A stretch of DNA of 51,360 nucleotides, from positions 1 through 51,360 of the forward strand of contig JAASTO010000001.1 in assembly GCA_021767245.1 (NCBI GenBank). The letters are read 5' to 3'. Below are positions 16,753 to 24,806 of the stretch, in pieces. Positions within the stretch are counted from its first letter, which is position 1; each line of letters opens with the position of its first letter. The notes beneath the pieces were generated by a model. It was not told the origin of the DNA and did not search any database. It saw only the letters and a list, made by a program, of their open reading frames with translations. The position numbers and the translations under genes were made by a program. The DNA is from Balneolaceae bacterium. Lineage in GTDB: Bacteria; Bacteroidota; Rhodothermia; Balneolales; Balneolaceae.

Positions 16753-18114
16753 ATGTATAAGTATATTGCAGTGCTGTTGGTCTTTCTTGGGATATCTCAT
16801 TCTACCATGGCTCAAAGAGTCTCTTATCCCCAATTGGTGAACCGGTCTGAAATTCCGCAGATATTTATTAACGACATGGTTATACCTAATAGTGACAGTA
16901 GTTCAACGCTAATGTTTTCTTTTCGGTTCAACTACGACTTCATTCCTTTCAGAAGAGTACAAGTCTCTGAGATCAGTCAGGCTCCTGAAAATGCGGAGTA
17001 TTACTCTACACTCCGTTTCAGTGCTGAGGTATTTGAGGGTACCATAAAGAAACGAAACAGCCCTGCCACAAATACCGCCGGCAGAGATACCTGGACCGAT
17101 ACCCTTTTTGTTGAAAATTTTGAAGCAACACAGACCAATAAACAATATGCATCCGGTGCACTGACTGCAACACTTGAACCGGGTACCTATAATTACGTGC
17201 TACAGCTTTCCATGCTGCAGGAAATTAATGAACGAAGTACCCAACGCAGGGAGATCAAAGTCCCTGCGCTCTCCGGAAAGGATAAAGGAGAGATCTACCT
17301 TGTGCGTTCAGTAAATGAAACTCCAACAGGTACTGAATTCCTGCTGATGAATATGGAAGACAATATTGAATTTGGAAAAGATTTTACAGCCCTGGTAAGA
17401 TTACCAAAGTATGATCCGGATAAAAATTACTCTGTTGAAGTTCGGAAAGCATCTGAAGACCGGAATTCAGATCCTGTATACGAAAATGAGATTTCGAACG
17501 AGCTATTTTTTACCAATTCCTCTCTGAGTATCCATAAAGATACAGACCCTGCATTGATCCTGAACGAATCAGGAACCTTCACCTATGCCGTGATCCCCAT
17601 CCCCTCCAGTCAATTTGACAATTCCAGTTACACTCTTACACTCAATGACACTAAAACTGACAGCGCCGTGGCAGAACGTAAGTTTCAAACCTACTGGCAG
17701 GATATGCCGGCCAGCTTGTATAACCTTGATATCGCCATCAACATGTTGAAATTCATTTTGCCGGAAGATGAAGTTGAGCAACTTGGACGGGGCTCAGACA
17801 AGCAAAAAGAACAAAAATTCAGGGAATTCTGGGATAGCCGTGACCCTACCCCAAATACGGTGTTTAATGAGTTGATGGCTGAATATTACCGTAGAATAGA
17901 TCATGCCTTTAAAGAGTTTGGAAGCCAGCAGGAACCCATGGGGCATGAAAGTGACCGTGGAGAGATCTACATAAAATTTGGCCCGCCAAATTCAAAAGAG
18001 AGAGTCTTCCCTCCCGGTGGAAAGACCCGTGAAACCTGGAAATACCCGAACCAAACCTTTGTGTTTGAAGCCGTTTCAGGATTCGGTGATTTCAAACTTA
18101 TCGGAAAACAGTAA
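16753..18114 (+). CDS. Secreted GWxTD-domain protein
   Basis: A 453-aa exported protein with a signal peptide (MYKYIAVLLVFLGISHSTMA). The first ~300 residues form beta-rich repeats of unknown role. The C-terminal ~130 residues match the GWxTD domain: FREFWDSRDPTPNT, EYYRRIDHAF, then GHESDRGEIYIKFGPP and the TRETWKYPN closing block. The motif that names the family is GHESD here, so the Trp is replaced by His. GWxTD proteins occur mainly in Bacteroidota and relatives and have no known function. It is followed 41 bases later by pdxA. The 115-base divergent region upstream (16639-16752) is AT-rich and probably holds both promoters, though I could not assign boxes. Confidence 0.85.
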   Translation: MYKYIAVLLVFLGISHSTMAQRVSYPQLVNRSEIPQIFINDMVIPNSDSSSTLMFSFRFNYDFIPFRRVQVSEISQAPENAEYYSTLRFSAEVFEGTIKKRNSPATNTAGRDTWTDTLFVENFEATQTNKQYASGALTATLEPGTYNYVLQLSMLQEINERSTQRREIKVPALSGKDKGEIYLVRSVNETPTGTEFLLMNMEDNIEFGKDFTALVRLPKYDPDKNYSVEVRKASEDRNSDPVYENEISNELFFTNSSLSIHKDTDPALILNESGTFTYAVIPIPSSQFDNSSYTLTLNDTKTDSAVAERKFQTYWQDMPASLYNLDIAINMLKFILPEDEVEQLGRGSDKQKEQKFREFWDSRDPTPNTVFNELMAEYYRRIDHAFKEFGSQQEPMGHESDRGEIYIKFGPPNSKERVFPPGGKTRETWKYPNQTFVFEAVSGFGDFKLIGKQ

Positions 18115-18155
18115 GGTTATGGATTACACGGTTTAAGTTGTAATTTCAGCTACTT

Positions 18156-19163
18156 ATGCAATCAGAAATAAAACCTAAAATTGCGATATCAATTGGCGAC
18201 TTCAATGGTATAGGTCCGGAAGTTGTACTCAAAAGTGTTTCTGCTGCCCTGCATACCTCCACTCCGGTCATTATCGCACCGGTTCAGGTTATTGAATATT
18301 ATAAAGAGCTCTTAAATCAGGATATCAATTTAAACGTCTTAAATGAAGATCTTGATATTCACAAGGATGAGGTCAACATTTATCCTATCCAAACCAATGA
18401 GCTTTCTATAACCCCAGGAACCCTTTCAATAGAAAGTGGAAACGTGGCGATGCAAGCCATTGAAACCGGGATCAAATTCTGTCTTGAACATAAGACGGAT
18501 GCCCTTGTAACGGCCCCGATCTCTAAAGAGTCCGTAAACCTGGCCGGATATGATATTCCTGGCCATACCGAATTTCTGGCTTCCTCGACGGATACTGAAT
18601 CAGTTCTGATGATGCTGGTCAGTGGCTCCTTAAGAGTTGCCCTGGTAACCACTCACATACCCATAAAAGATGTAGCCAAGGCCATTGATCCGGAACTCAT
18701 TAAAGAAAAAGTGGACCTGCTGGCCAACAGCTTGATCAAAGATTTTGGGATACCGGAACCCAGGATCGCCGTCTTTGGGCTGAATCCCCACGCCGGTGAT
18801 GGCGGAGTGATCGGCAGGGAAGAACTGGATATGATTATACCAACACTCAAAGAGATCAACGACAGTCTTGAATCGGTTCATATCAGTGGTCCGTACCCGT
18901 CTGACGGCTTTTTCGGCCAAAAACTGTATGAAAATTATGATGGTATTCTGGCCATGTATCACGATCAGGGATTGGCTCCCTTCAAGTTACTTTCGTTTGG
19001 GAAAGGAGTTAATTTTACCGCGGGCCTCCCGATCATCAGAACCTCTCCGGATCACGGAACGGCCTTTAATATTGCCGGAAAAGGTGTGGCCAATCCTTCC
19101 TCATTTAAAGAAGCCTACGATCTGGCTGTAGAACTTTCAAATAAGAAACTGCGTGAAGACTGA
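18156..19163 (+). CDS. pdxA: 4-hydroxythreonine-4-phosphate dehydrogenase
   Basis: A 335-aa PdxA of standard length. It oxidises 4-phosphohydroxy-L-threonine in the DXP-dependent pathway to pyridoxal 5'-phosphate. The start has ISIGDFNGIGPEVVLK. The three metal-ligand His are H167 (TTHIPI), H212 (GLNPHAGDGG) and H269 (MYHDQGLAPFK), matching E. coli H166, H211 and H266. GHTEFLA at 136 and RTSPDHGTAFNIAGKG near 295 are further signatures. The stop overlaps the GTG start of the methyltransferase by 11 bases, so the two are co-translated. No pyridoxine partner gene (pdxJ) is present. Confidence 0.96.
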   Translation: MQSEIKPKIAISIGDFNGIGPEVVLKSVSAALHTSTPVIIAPVQVIEYYKELLNQDINLNVLNEDLDIHKDEVNIYPIQTNELSITPGTLSIESGNVAMQAIETGIKFCLEHKTDALVTAPISKESVNLAGYDIPGHTEFLASSTDTESVLMMLVSGSLRVALVTTHIPIKDVAKAIDPELIKEKVDLLANSLIKDFGIPEPRIAVFGLNPHAGDGGVIGREELDMIIPTLKEINDSLESVHISGPYPSDGFFGQKLYENYDGILAMYHDQGLAPFKLLSFGKGVNFTAGLPIIRTSPDHGTAFNIAGKGVANPSSFKEAYDLAVELSNKKLRED

Positions 19164-19935
19164 TACAACACCAATATATACGGCTTTAGCTGAATTATAT
19201 GATACCTTGATGGATGATGTCGATTATGAAATGTGGGCAGATTTTATTGACGAGGTCATACAAACCCATCATCCCAATCCGATCGATGTGCTGGAACTGG
19301 CCTGTGGAACCGGTGCTATCTCGCTTTGCCTGGCACGGTTCGATGAGTACAACCTGACCGGCACCGATCTCTCTCCGGCTATGATCGAGAAAGCGCGACA
19401 AAAAGCCGCCGAACGGGAACTCGATGTACAATTCCGAAGTATGAATTTTTTAGATATTGACATCGACCAGACCTTCGATATCATATTTTCGGTCTTCGAT
19501 AGCGTTAATTATCTGCATGAGGAAGCCGATATCCTTAAAATGCTGAGAGGATGCCATAAGATCTTAAAGCCAAACGGACTCCTTATTTTTGATTTTTCAA
19601 CTCCAAAAAACTCTCTGGAAGCCGTCGATTATCTGAATAACGAAGAAGGGAGTTTTGGATCCTACCGTTATTTCAGAAGAAGCAAATACGATCCACACAA
19701 TAATTTTCACTACAATATCTTTGATATTGACTACATGGAAGAAGACGGAAAAACCGTTGCAGACAGTTTTCAGGAGGTTCATAAACAAAGAGTGTATTCT
19801 CTTGACGAAATGTTGTCAATTTTAGCTCAAACGCCCTATCATCAGGTTGCCAAATACGAAGATTTTGATTTGGTTGATGCAGATGAAAACAGTGCACGTG
19901 TAACAATGGTTCTTAAATGTCAGAAACAGCCGTAA
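19153..19935 (+). CDS. Class I SAM-dependent methyltransferase
   Basis: A 260-aa methyltransferase of the Methyltransf_25 type. Motif I is VLELACGTGAISLCLA (near residue 37), followed by NLTGTDLSPAMIEKARQKAA, FDIIFSVFDSVNYL and LKPNGLLIFDFSTP. The substrate is not deducible; relatives are often annotated as generic or ubiquinone-type methyltransferases. The start is a GTG inside the end of pdxA (11-base overlap), and the stop overlaps the ftsE start by 19 bases. No ATG earlier in frame gives a better N-terminus, since the conserved IYTALAELYDTLMDDVDY segment begins right after it. Confidence 0.87.
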   Translation: MKTDTTPIYTALAELYDTLMDDVDYEMWADFIDEVIQTHHPNPIDVLELACGTGAISLCLARFDEYNLTGTDLSPAMIEKARQKAAERELDVQFRSMNFLDIDIDQTFDIIFSVFDSVNYLHEEADILKMLRGCHKILKPNGLLIFDFSTPKNSLEAVDYLNNEEGSFGSYRYFRRSKYDPHNNFHYNIFDIDYMEEDGKTVADSFQEVHKQRVYSLDEMLSILAQTPYHQVAKYEDFDLVDADENSARVTMVLKCQKQP

Positions 19936-20618
19936 TTGAACTTAAAAATGTAACCCTGAACTACGATAAGAACAGGGTTTTGGACGACGTCAACTTCAAA
20001 CTACATAATGGGGAGTTCGCATATCTTATCGGTCCAACCGGGATCGGTAAAAGTACCTTCCTTAAACTTTTATATCGAGATGTGGTCCCTGATTCCGGAA
20101 CCGTTCGGGTCACGGAATACCCTGTCAACAAGATCAGTGAACGCGAAGTCCCTATGCTGCGAAGACGGCTTGGTATTGTATTTCAGGATTTTCAGTTATT
20201 GAAAGACCGTAATGTTTTTGATAACGTGGCTTTTTCGCTTCAGGTAACCGGTGAGAAACCGAAATTCATCAAAGAGCGGGTGCTTGAGGTTTTGACCATG
20301 GTTGGACTAAGCCACCGAAGAAAACATCTTCCCAGAGACCTTTCAGGTGGAGAACAACAGCGGGTAGTGATTGCCCGTGCCCTTGCCAATGAACCACGCA
20401 TTTTGCTGGCCGACGAGCCAACGGGTAACCTCGATCCCAAGGCTACAAAAGAGATCATGGAGCTGCTTAGAACTATCAATAATCGTGGTATGGCTGTACT
20501 TATGATCACTCATGACTATGCCGTGGTCAAAAAGTATAAGGCAAGAACCGTGCGTATGGTAAATGGCAAAACACAGGATCTTGTCTGGAAAGGCGATAAG
20601 CTGGTTCCTGTAAAATAA
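19917..20618 (+). CDS. ftsE: FtsE-like cell-division ABC transporter ATPase
   Basis: A 233-aa stand-alone ATPase of the FtsE/LolD/MacB group. Walker A is GPTGIGKST, the Q-loop is IVFQDFQLLKDRNVFDNV, the signature is LSGGEQQRV and Walker B is ILLADEPTGNLD; an H-loop follows (MITHDYAVV). FtsE works with the membrane protein FtsX to control cell-wall hydrolases at the septum. The QDFxLLxDRxVxxNVAFxL stretch is typical of FtsE. No FtsX gene adjoins it, so the partner must lie elsewhere. It overlaps the methyltransferase by 19 bases and is followed by queG. LolD is the main alternative. Confidence 0.8.
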   Translation: MSETAVIELKNVTLNYDKNRVLDDVNFKLHNGEFAYLIGPTGIGKSTFLKLLYRDVVPDSGTVRVTEYPVNKISEREVPMLRRRLGIVFQDFQLLKDRNVFDNVAFSLQVTGEKPKFIKERVLEVLTMVGLSHRRKHLPRDLSGGEQQRVVIARALANEPRILLADEPTGNLDPKATKEIMELLRTINNRGMAVLMITHDYAVVKKYKARTVRMVNGKTQDLVWKGDKLVPVK

Positions 20619-20645
20619 TTTCAATCCACTTCAGACCTAATTCAA

Positions 20646-21611
20646 ATGATGGTCGATCAGCAACAATTGACGGAGCAGATCAGGGCTTATGCTCTTGAAT
20701 TAGGGTTTGACGCCTGTGGTTTCGCCAAGGCACAGCACTTACCTCACGAAGAACGCAGGTTAGGTGAATGGCTTGATCAGGATAGAAATGGCACGATGAG
20801 CTGGATGGAAAACCATTTTGAAAAACGGGTCGATCCAACACTGCTTGTTCCCGGTTCGAAGACTGTGGTTTCTGTTTTGGCCAGTTACTGGCATCCATCC
20901 CATGCCCGGCAGATCGGTGAAACCAAACATCCACTGATCTCTAAATATGCACAGGGACGTGATTATCATAAGGTTTTGAAAAAGAACTTAAAAAAGTTGT
21001 TTCAGTTCACGAAAGACAAATTTGGTGGACTGGAGGGGCGTATTTTTACGGATTCAGCCCCGGTACTTGATAAAGTTTGGGCACAACGGGCAGGACTTGG
21101 CTGGATCGGTAAGAATTCCAATTTACTAAACAAAGACATCGGTTCGTTCTTCTTTATCGGTGAAATGATCATTGATGCAGAATTGAATTATGATGCTCCC
21201 CAAACTGACCATTGTGGTACATGTACCCGATGTATAGATGCCTGCCCTACCGATGCGATTTACGAACCTTACCGTGTGGATGCAACCAAATGTATCTCCT
21301 ACCTAACCATAGAGCTTAAGGATGAAATTGCAGATTCAGAACAGGATGGAATCCAAAATTGGATCTACGGGTGTGACATTTGTCAGGATGTGTGCCCCTG
21401 GAACAGCAAAGCTAAATTAGCTTCCTTCACTGATCTTCACCCCAGGGATTACGTGGTTGACCATGACCTTAAGTTCTGGAAAGATCTGACGCAGGATCAA
21501 TACGATTCCATTTTTGAAGGTAGTGCCATTCGGCGAGCCAAGTTTGATAAATTCAGCCACAATGTTTCAGTGGTATCCAGGAACATTACTCAGATGGATC
21601 AAAAGAACTGA
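20646..21611 (+). CDS. queG: Epoxyqueuosine reductase QueG
   Basis: A 321-aa cobalamin- and iron-sulfur-dependent enzyme that makes queuosine from epoxyqueuosine in tRNA. The N-terminal part (LGFDACGFAKAQHLPHEERR; MSWMENHFEKRVDP) and FTDSAPVLDKVWAQRAGLGW are family signatures; the Asp in DSAPV is the proposed proton donor. Two [4Fe-4S] clusters are supported by CGTCTRCIDACP and CDICQDVCPWN. The protein is somewhat shorter than E. coli QueG, lacking the C-terminal HEAT-like repeats found in some relatives. The 3' end overlaps convergently by 13 bases with the next minus-strand gene. Confidence 0.95.
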   Translation: MMVDQQQLTEQIRAYALELGFDACGFAKAQHLPHEERRLGEWLDQDRNGTMSWMENHFEKRVDPTLLVPGSKTVVSVLASYWHPSHARQIGETKHPLISKYAQGRDYHKVLKKNLKKLFQFTKDKFGGLEGRIFTDSAPVLDKVWAQRAGLGWIGKNSNLLNKDIGSFFFIGEMIIDAELNYDAPQTDHCGTCTRCIDACPTDAIYEPYRVDATKCISYLTIELKDEIADSEQDGIQNWIYGCDICQDVCPWNSKAKLASFTDLHPRDYVVDHDLKFWKDLTQDQYDSIFEGSAIRRAKFDKFSHNVSVVSRNITQMDQKN

Positions 21612-22420
21612 TAATCCCCGGTTGTTAAACGCCGGTTAGTTTCATCAATTGAGACCCCTTCAATGGTAAATGTATCACCACTTTCTTTTTCTGTGACTTT
21701 CATATAAAGAACTGAGGCATTCCGCATATCATCCGGGTAGCCGTAGTCTGGTGTCTTTTCATTGTTTTTGAAGGACGGAAACATTCCTGAAAAACTCATA
21801 TCGATCTCATTTGTATAATACATAATGACCGTTGATTCATTATTCTCGATCTGCTTTCCCTGTGCTTCGTAACCCAAAATTGTTTTGGACGGAAGATCTG
21901 TTATTACAAACTCCTCATTATCCATTTCTGAATCATCGTAGGTTTCAACTTCATCCGGGAGAGAATATGTGATGGCCATTTTGTTTCCTTCTTGCTCTAC
22001 GAAAGAGATCATACTGCCAAGGTCTCCATCCATGACCATAAACATTCCCTCCGCCTCAGGTATCTCATATCCTACATAATTACCGCCTGAGGTGAGGTAA
22101 TAATCAAAAATCAAATCATCCTTCATTTCAGCATTGGATATCTTCATCTTGAACTTCCAATCGAATGAATAGTCGGAAGGCAAATTCTCCGGTTTAGAGA
22201 TTCTTTCTGATCCTCCATAAGGATTATTCTCAGACTTGAACTGAACATCCACCTTATCAACCACGGCATCAGCCACTTGTTCTGAAATTTTATCCGAAAC
22301 CCGATTCTCAACCTTTGATTTTGTTTTATCCTTGATCTTTTTCCAGATCTGAGCTTCTGCAACTGCATTCATTGAAAAGCTTATCAGTAACACACCCGTA
22401 AAAAACTTAATGATTTTCAT
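21599..22420 (-). CDS. Exported protein, DUF4412-like
   Basis: A 273-aa protein with a signal peptide ending VAEA and a charged helical segment after it (KKIKDKTKSKVENRVSDKI). The body has a YYLTSGGNYVGYEIP strand, a MVMDGDLGSMISFVE strand and a KTILGYEAQGKQIE segment, a pattern I associate with DUF4412 proteins of Bacteroidota. No enzyme motifs are visible. A GTG at 22429 would add three residues; I chose the ATG at 22420 because it has AGGTGACAGGT just upstream. The gene overlaps queG tail to tail by 13 bases. Confidence 0.65.
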   Translation of the reverse strand: MKIIKFFTGVLLISFSMNAVAEAQIWKKIKDKTKSKVENRVSDKISEQVADAVVDKVDVQFKSENNPYGGSERISKPENLPSDYSFDWKFKMKISNAEMKDDLIFDYYLTSGGNYVGYEIPEAEGMFMVMDGDLGSMISFVEQEGNKMAITYSLPDEVETYDDSEMDNEEFVITDLPSKTILGYEAQGKQIENNESTVIMYYTNEIDMSFSGMFPSFKNNEKTPDYGYPDDMRNASVLYMKVTEKESGDTFTIEGVSIDETNRRLTTGDYQFF

Positions 22421-22508
22421 ACCTGTCACCTTTTAGATTTATAGATTGCTCACATCTATATACGACATAAAGTCCAAAAACAGATCATTTAGATAAAAAT
22501 GTATAAAA

Positions 22509-22537
22509 AAAGCCGACCTGCAAAACAGGCCGGCTTT
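22509..22537 (-). terminator. Rho-independent terminator after the lipoprotein at 22585
   Basis: A 10-base stem (AGCCGACCTG at 22511-22520 with CAGGCCGGCT at 22526-22535, extended by AA/TT) closes a 5-base loop. The single imperfect pair is a G-U wobble in minus-strand RNA but an A-C mismatch in plus-strand RNA. A run of seven T follows on the minus strand. It therefore terminates the gene at 22585-23388. Confidence 0.88.
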
Positions 22538-22584
22538 AACCCATGATCAACCAACTGAGGTTGAATCAATAGTTATGAAGTAAT

Positions 22585-23388
22585 TTATACCCCACAACTC
22601 ACGTCCTGAAACTGACTATCCCAGCAAAAGCGGTTACCTGAATCATTACCGATCTGATAGTATCCAGTCTGTGTTGAGGTATCCCAGTGGATATAAATAT
22701 TTTCGGTTCCATACGTGTAGGTCATGTCAAAAGAAGTACCATCCTGAACAAAGGTGTAGAACTCCTCTCCTTCCTGACCTGAATCATCGTATAAACGGGT
22801 TTCGAGCTCAAATTGGTCATCTCCACTCCGTGTCCATTCTGAGGTCATTAACGGTTCTTCAGTATTTGTATCAGGATTCAGGGAGTTGAAGGTCCAGTCC
22901 CCATACGAACCGTCGTTAGCCATTGTCCCTTCTACCATGGTATAATCCTCAAATGAGTTGCCCTGTCCGTCATCATAGGACCAATTCATCTCCCAGCGAA
23001 TTGAATCTGTCAGTTCCTGAGCCGTTAAAACGATGGAAACAGATTCTCCCTCAAACGCATAAGAATACGTCCATGTCCAGACTCCGTTATCAAACTCCGC
23101 CTCTTCTGTGTCTGCCGAGCTAAAGAATGAACTGTAAATCTGTCCAAATTGACTAAAGGCCATTAAGCCCAATGCATATGACTTTCCATCATAGAAATTG
23201 TTGGTTGTCTGAAGTTTTGGATTATTATCCAAAAAGTAAGACAGATCCGGCTCTGCATCTTCGAAGGTAGGAATGGCAGGTGGATCTTCATCCATCCCCG
23301 AAACAGGATCATCGCTGCCGCAGGATGTCCAAACAAACAGTGACAGTAGTAGTATGACTGAAAACAGTCGAATAGTATAGTTTTTCAT
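22585..23388 (-). CDS. Lipoprotein of unknown function
   Basis: A 267-aa predicted lipoprotein. The signal segment ends in VWTSC with Cys23 as the lipidation site and then an acidic linker (GSDDPVSGMDEDPPAIP). The rest is rich in Trp, Tyr, Asp and Glu with alternating beta-strand character (VWTWTYSYAF; IRWEMNWSYDDGQG; YIHWDTSTQTGYYQIG). I do not recognise the family. It is probably surface- or periplasm-facing. It lies 72 bases downstream of the ECF sigma factor gene on the same strand, so the two may be co-transcribed, and it is followed by a strong terminator. Confidence 0.75.
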   Translation of the reverse strand: MKNYTIRLFSVILLLSLFVWTSCGSDDPVSGMDEDPPAIPTFEDAEPDLSYFLDNNPKLQTTNNFYDGKSYALGLMAFSQFGQIYSSFFSSADTEEAEFDNGVWTWTYSYAFEGESVSIVLTAQELTDSIRWEMNWSYDDGQGNSFEDYTMVEGTMANDGSYGDWTFNSLNPDTNTEEPLMTSEWTRSGDDQFELETRLYDDSGQEGEEFYTFVQDGTSFDMTYTYGTENIYIHWDTSTQTGYYQIGNDSGNRFCWDSQFQDVSCGV

Positions 23389-23460
23389 GTTGTACCGATT
23401 TTGGTTAATACTTGTATCAGTACATGCGAAAAACAGAAGAAAAATGGGTCACCTGAAATA

Positions 23461-24093
23461 TTAAATTTTATCTCTCTTGTCGATAAGGGCTTTGTACAAT
23501 AACTCCCTGGCTCTGAAAATATGGGCTTTTACGGTCCCTAATGGAAGATCAAGTATCTCTGCGATCTCCTGATAAGATTTTTCTTCCATGTGTCTCATCT
23601 CAATAACCAGACGGTATTTCTCCGGGAGATCATCAATAGCTTCCTGAACGATGGCTTTTCGCTCTTTTTTCATGACCGGCTCATCGGTAGAGAAACTTTC
23701 ATCAGGCAGCTGAATTTCCATATCCCCATCCTTGGTTGTGTAGGGTTGATCGATGGAAAGGGTTTGGAGTTTTTTCTTTCTCAGATAATCGATGGTATGA
23801 TTGGTAGCAATGCGATAGATCCAGGTCGAAAATGCATATTCGTTACTATAGGAGTTCAGGTTATGAAAGGCTTTCATGAATACCTCCTGAACCAGGTCAT
23901 CTACCAGTTCCACCTCTTTAATCATCTTCCGGATATGGAAATAGAGCGGTTTTTGATATTTATCTACAAGTTTACTGTAAGAATCTTCCCTGCCGGCCAG
24001 TGCTTCACTTACCAAAGCATCATCTTCCAGACTGCTCGCAGACGCATTTTTACGTGGTGAGTTATTTTCCAATTCTGAGTTTTCTTCTGCCAT
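23461..24093 (-). CDS. ECF-type RNA polymerase sigma factor
   Basis: A 210-aa sigma-70 family member with region 2 (residues about 45-105: YQKPLYFHIRKMI, DDLVQEVFMKAFHNL, FSTWIYRIATNHTIDYLRKK) and region 4 (about 150-205: LPEKYRLVIEMRHMEEKSYQ, LPLGTVKAHIFRARELL). Region 3 is absent, as in ECF sigmas. The N-terminus is a 25-residue Ser/Asn-rich extension. No anti-sigma gene lies next to it; downstream is a lipoprotein gene, which could be a target. It is divergent from the beta-barrel gene at 24252, with 158 bases between them. The stress or signal it answers to is unknown. Confidence 0.92.
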   Translation of the reverse strand: MAEENSELENNSPRKNASASSLEDDALVSEALAGREDSYSKLVDKYQKPLYFHIRKMIKEVELVDDLVQEVFMKAFHNLNSYSNEYAFSTWIYRIATNHTIDYLRKKKLQTLSIDQPYTTKDGDMEIQLPDESFSTDEPVMKKERKAIVQEAIDDLPEKYRLVIEMRHMEEKSYQEIAEILDLPLGTVKAHIFRARELLYKALIDKRDKI

Positions 24094-24204
24094 ATCCGAA
24101 TTAAATTCAGCCCTTAAAATACAAAGCCTGTGCTAAATGAAAATGCTTTTTTTAAGTATAATTTTAAATATGAACCTTTTTTAGTACACTTTACGCATTA
24201 ATGG

Positions 24205-24231
24205 TTGAAGCATTTATGCAACAACTATAAT
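24205..24231 (+). promoter_or_regulatory. Possible sigma-70-like promoter of the beta-barrel gene
   Basis: TTGAAG (24205-24210) and TATAAT (24226-24231) are separated by 15 bases, shorter than the usual 17, and lie 20 bases before the ATG at 24252. The -10 match is good but the spacing is poor, so this is a tentative call. Confidence 0.3.
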
Positions 24232-24251
24232 AACAACAAAAATAAATACTC

Positions 24252-24743
24252 ATGAAAAAACTAACTACTTCTATATTCTTGGTACTTTGCTCAATTTTAG
24301 CTGTACAAAGTGCACAGGCACAATTTAAAGCCGGTGTTGGACTCATGTACGGTTCTGAGGTTGAACAACTGGGTATTCGTGTTGACGGGGTTTACACGAT
24401 CAATGAGCAATTCAGGGGTGTAGCTGATTTCGGCTATTTTTTTCCAGAAGATGTTAACGGTGGTGACATTAATTACTGGGAACTTAACCTAAACGGAAAT
24501 TACATGTTCTTCTCTGATCCTGATCAGGGATTGAACGCTTATGCCTTAGCCGGTTTGAACTTCTTCAATTCATCGGTAGAGATTGATGGATTTGGCAGCA
24601 GTTCAAGTAACGAAACCGGTTTAAACCTGGGAGCAGGCTTGGAGTACAATCTTGATTTTGCTGAATTGTTTGCAGAAGCTAAATTTGTTATTAGTGATGC
24701 TGATCAGCTTAACATCGGTGCCGGTTTAAGATTCCCTTTCTAA
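24252..24743 (+). CDS. Small outer-membrane beta-barrel protein
   Basis: A 163-aa exported protein with a signal peptide (MKKLTTSIFLVLCSILAVQS, cleaved after AQA). The mature part is a series of amphipathic beta-strands (FRGVADFGYFFPED, YWELNLNGNYMFFS, LNAYALAGLNFFNS, GLNLGAGLEYNLD) and ends in GAGLRFPF; a C-terminal Phe is the usual signal for the BAM machinery. It fits an eight-stranded OmpW/OmpA-like porin domain. The specific role is not visible. It stands alone, with a terminator just downstream and a divergent ECF sigma gene upstream. Confidence 0.82.
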   Translation: MKKLTTSIFLVLCSILAVQSAQAQFKAGVGLMYGSEVEQLGIRVDGVYTINEQFRGVADFGYFFPEDVNGGDINYWELNLNGNYMFFSDPDQGLNAYALAGLNFFNSSVEIDGFGSSSSNETGLNLGAGLEYNLDFAELFAEAKFVISDADQLNIGAGLRFPF

Positions 24744-24773
24744 ACAGTTAGTAGCTTTGCTGTTATAAGCATC

Positions 24774-24806
24774 AAAAGCGTTGTTGTGAAGATCAGCAAC
24801 GCTTTT
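24774..24806 (+). terminator. Rho-independent terminator of the beta-barrel gene
   Basis: The stem AAAAGCGTTG (24774-24783) pairs with CAACGCTTTT (24797-24806), followed by TATTT on the plus strand. It abuts the stop codon of the convergent Ppx/GppA gene. The A-run on the other side means it may also act for that gene. Confidence 0.8.

Noticed and set aside
24157..24162. A TATAAT upstream of the beta-barrel gene
   Set aside because: It has no matching -35 box at a sensible distance and is 90 bases from the start; the hexamer at 24226 is better placed.
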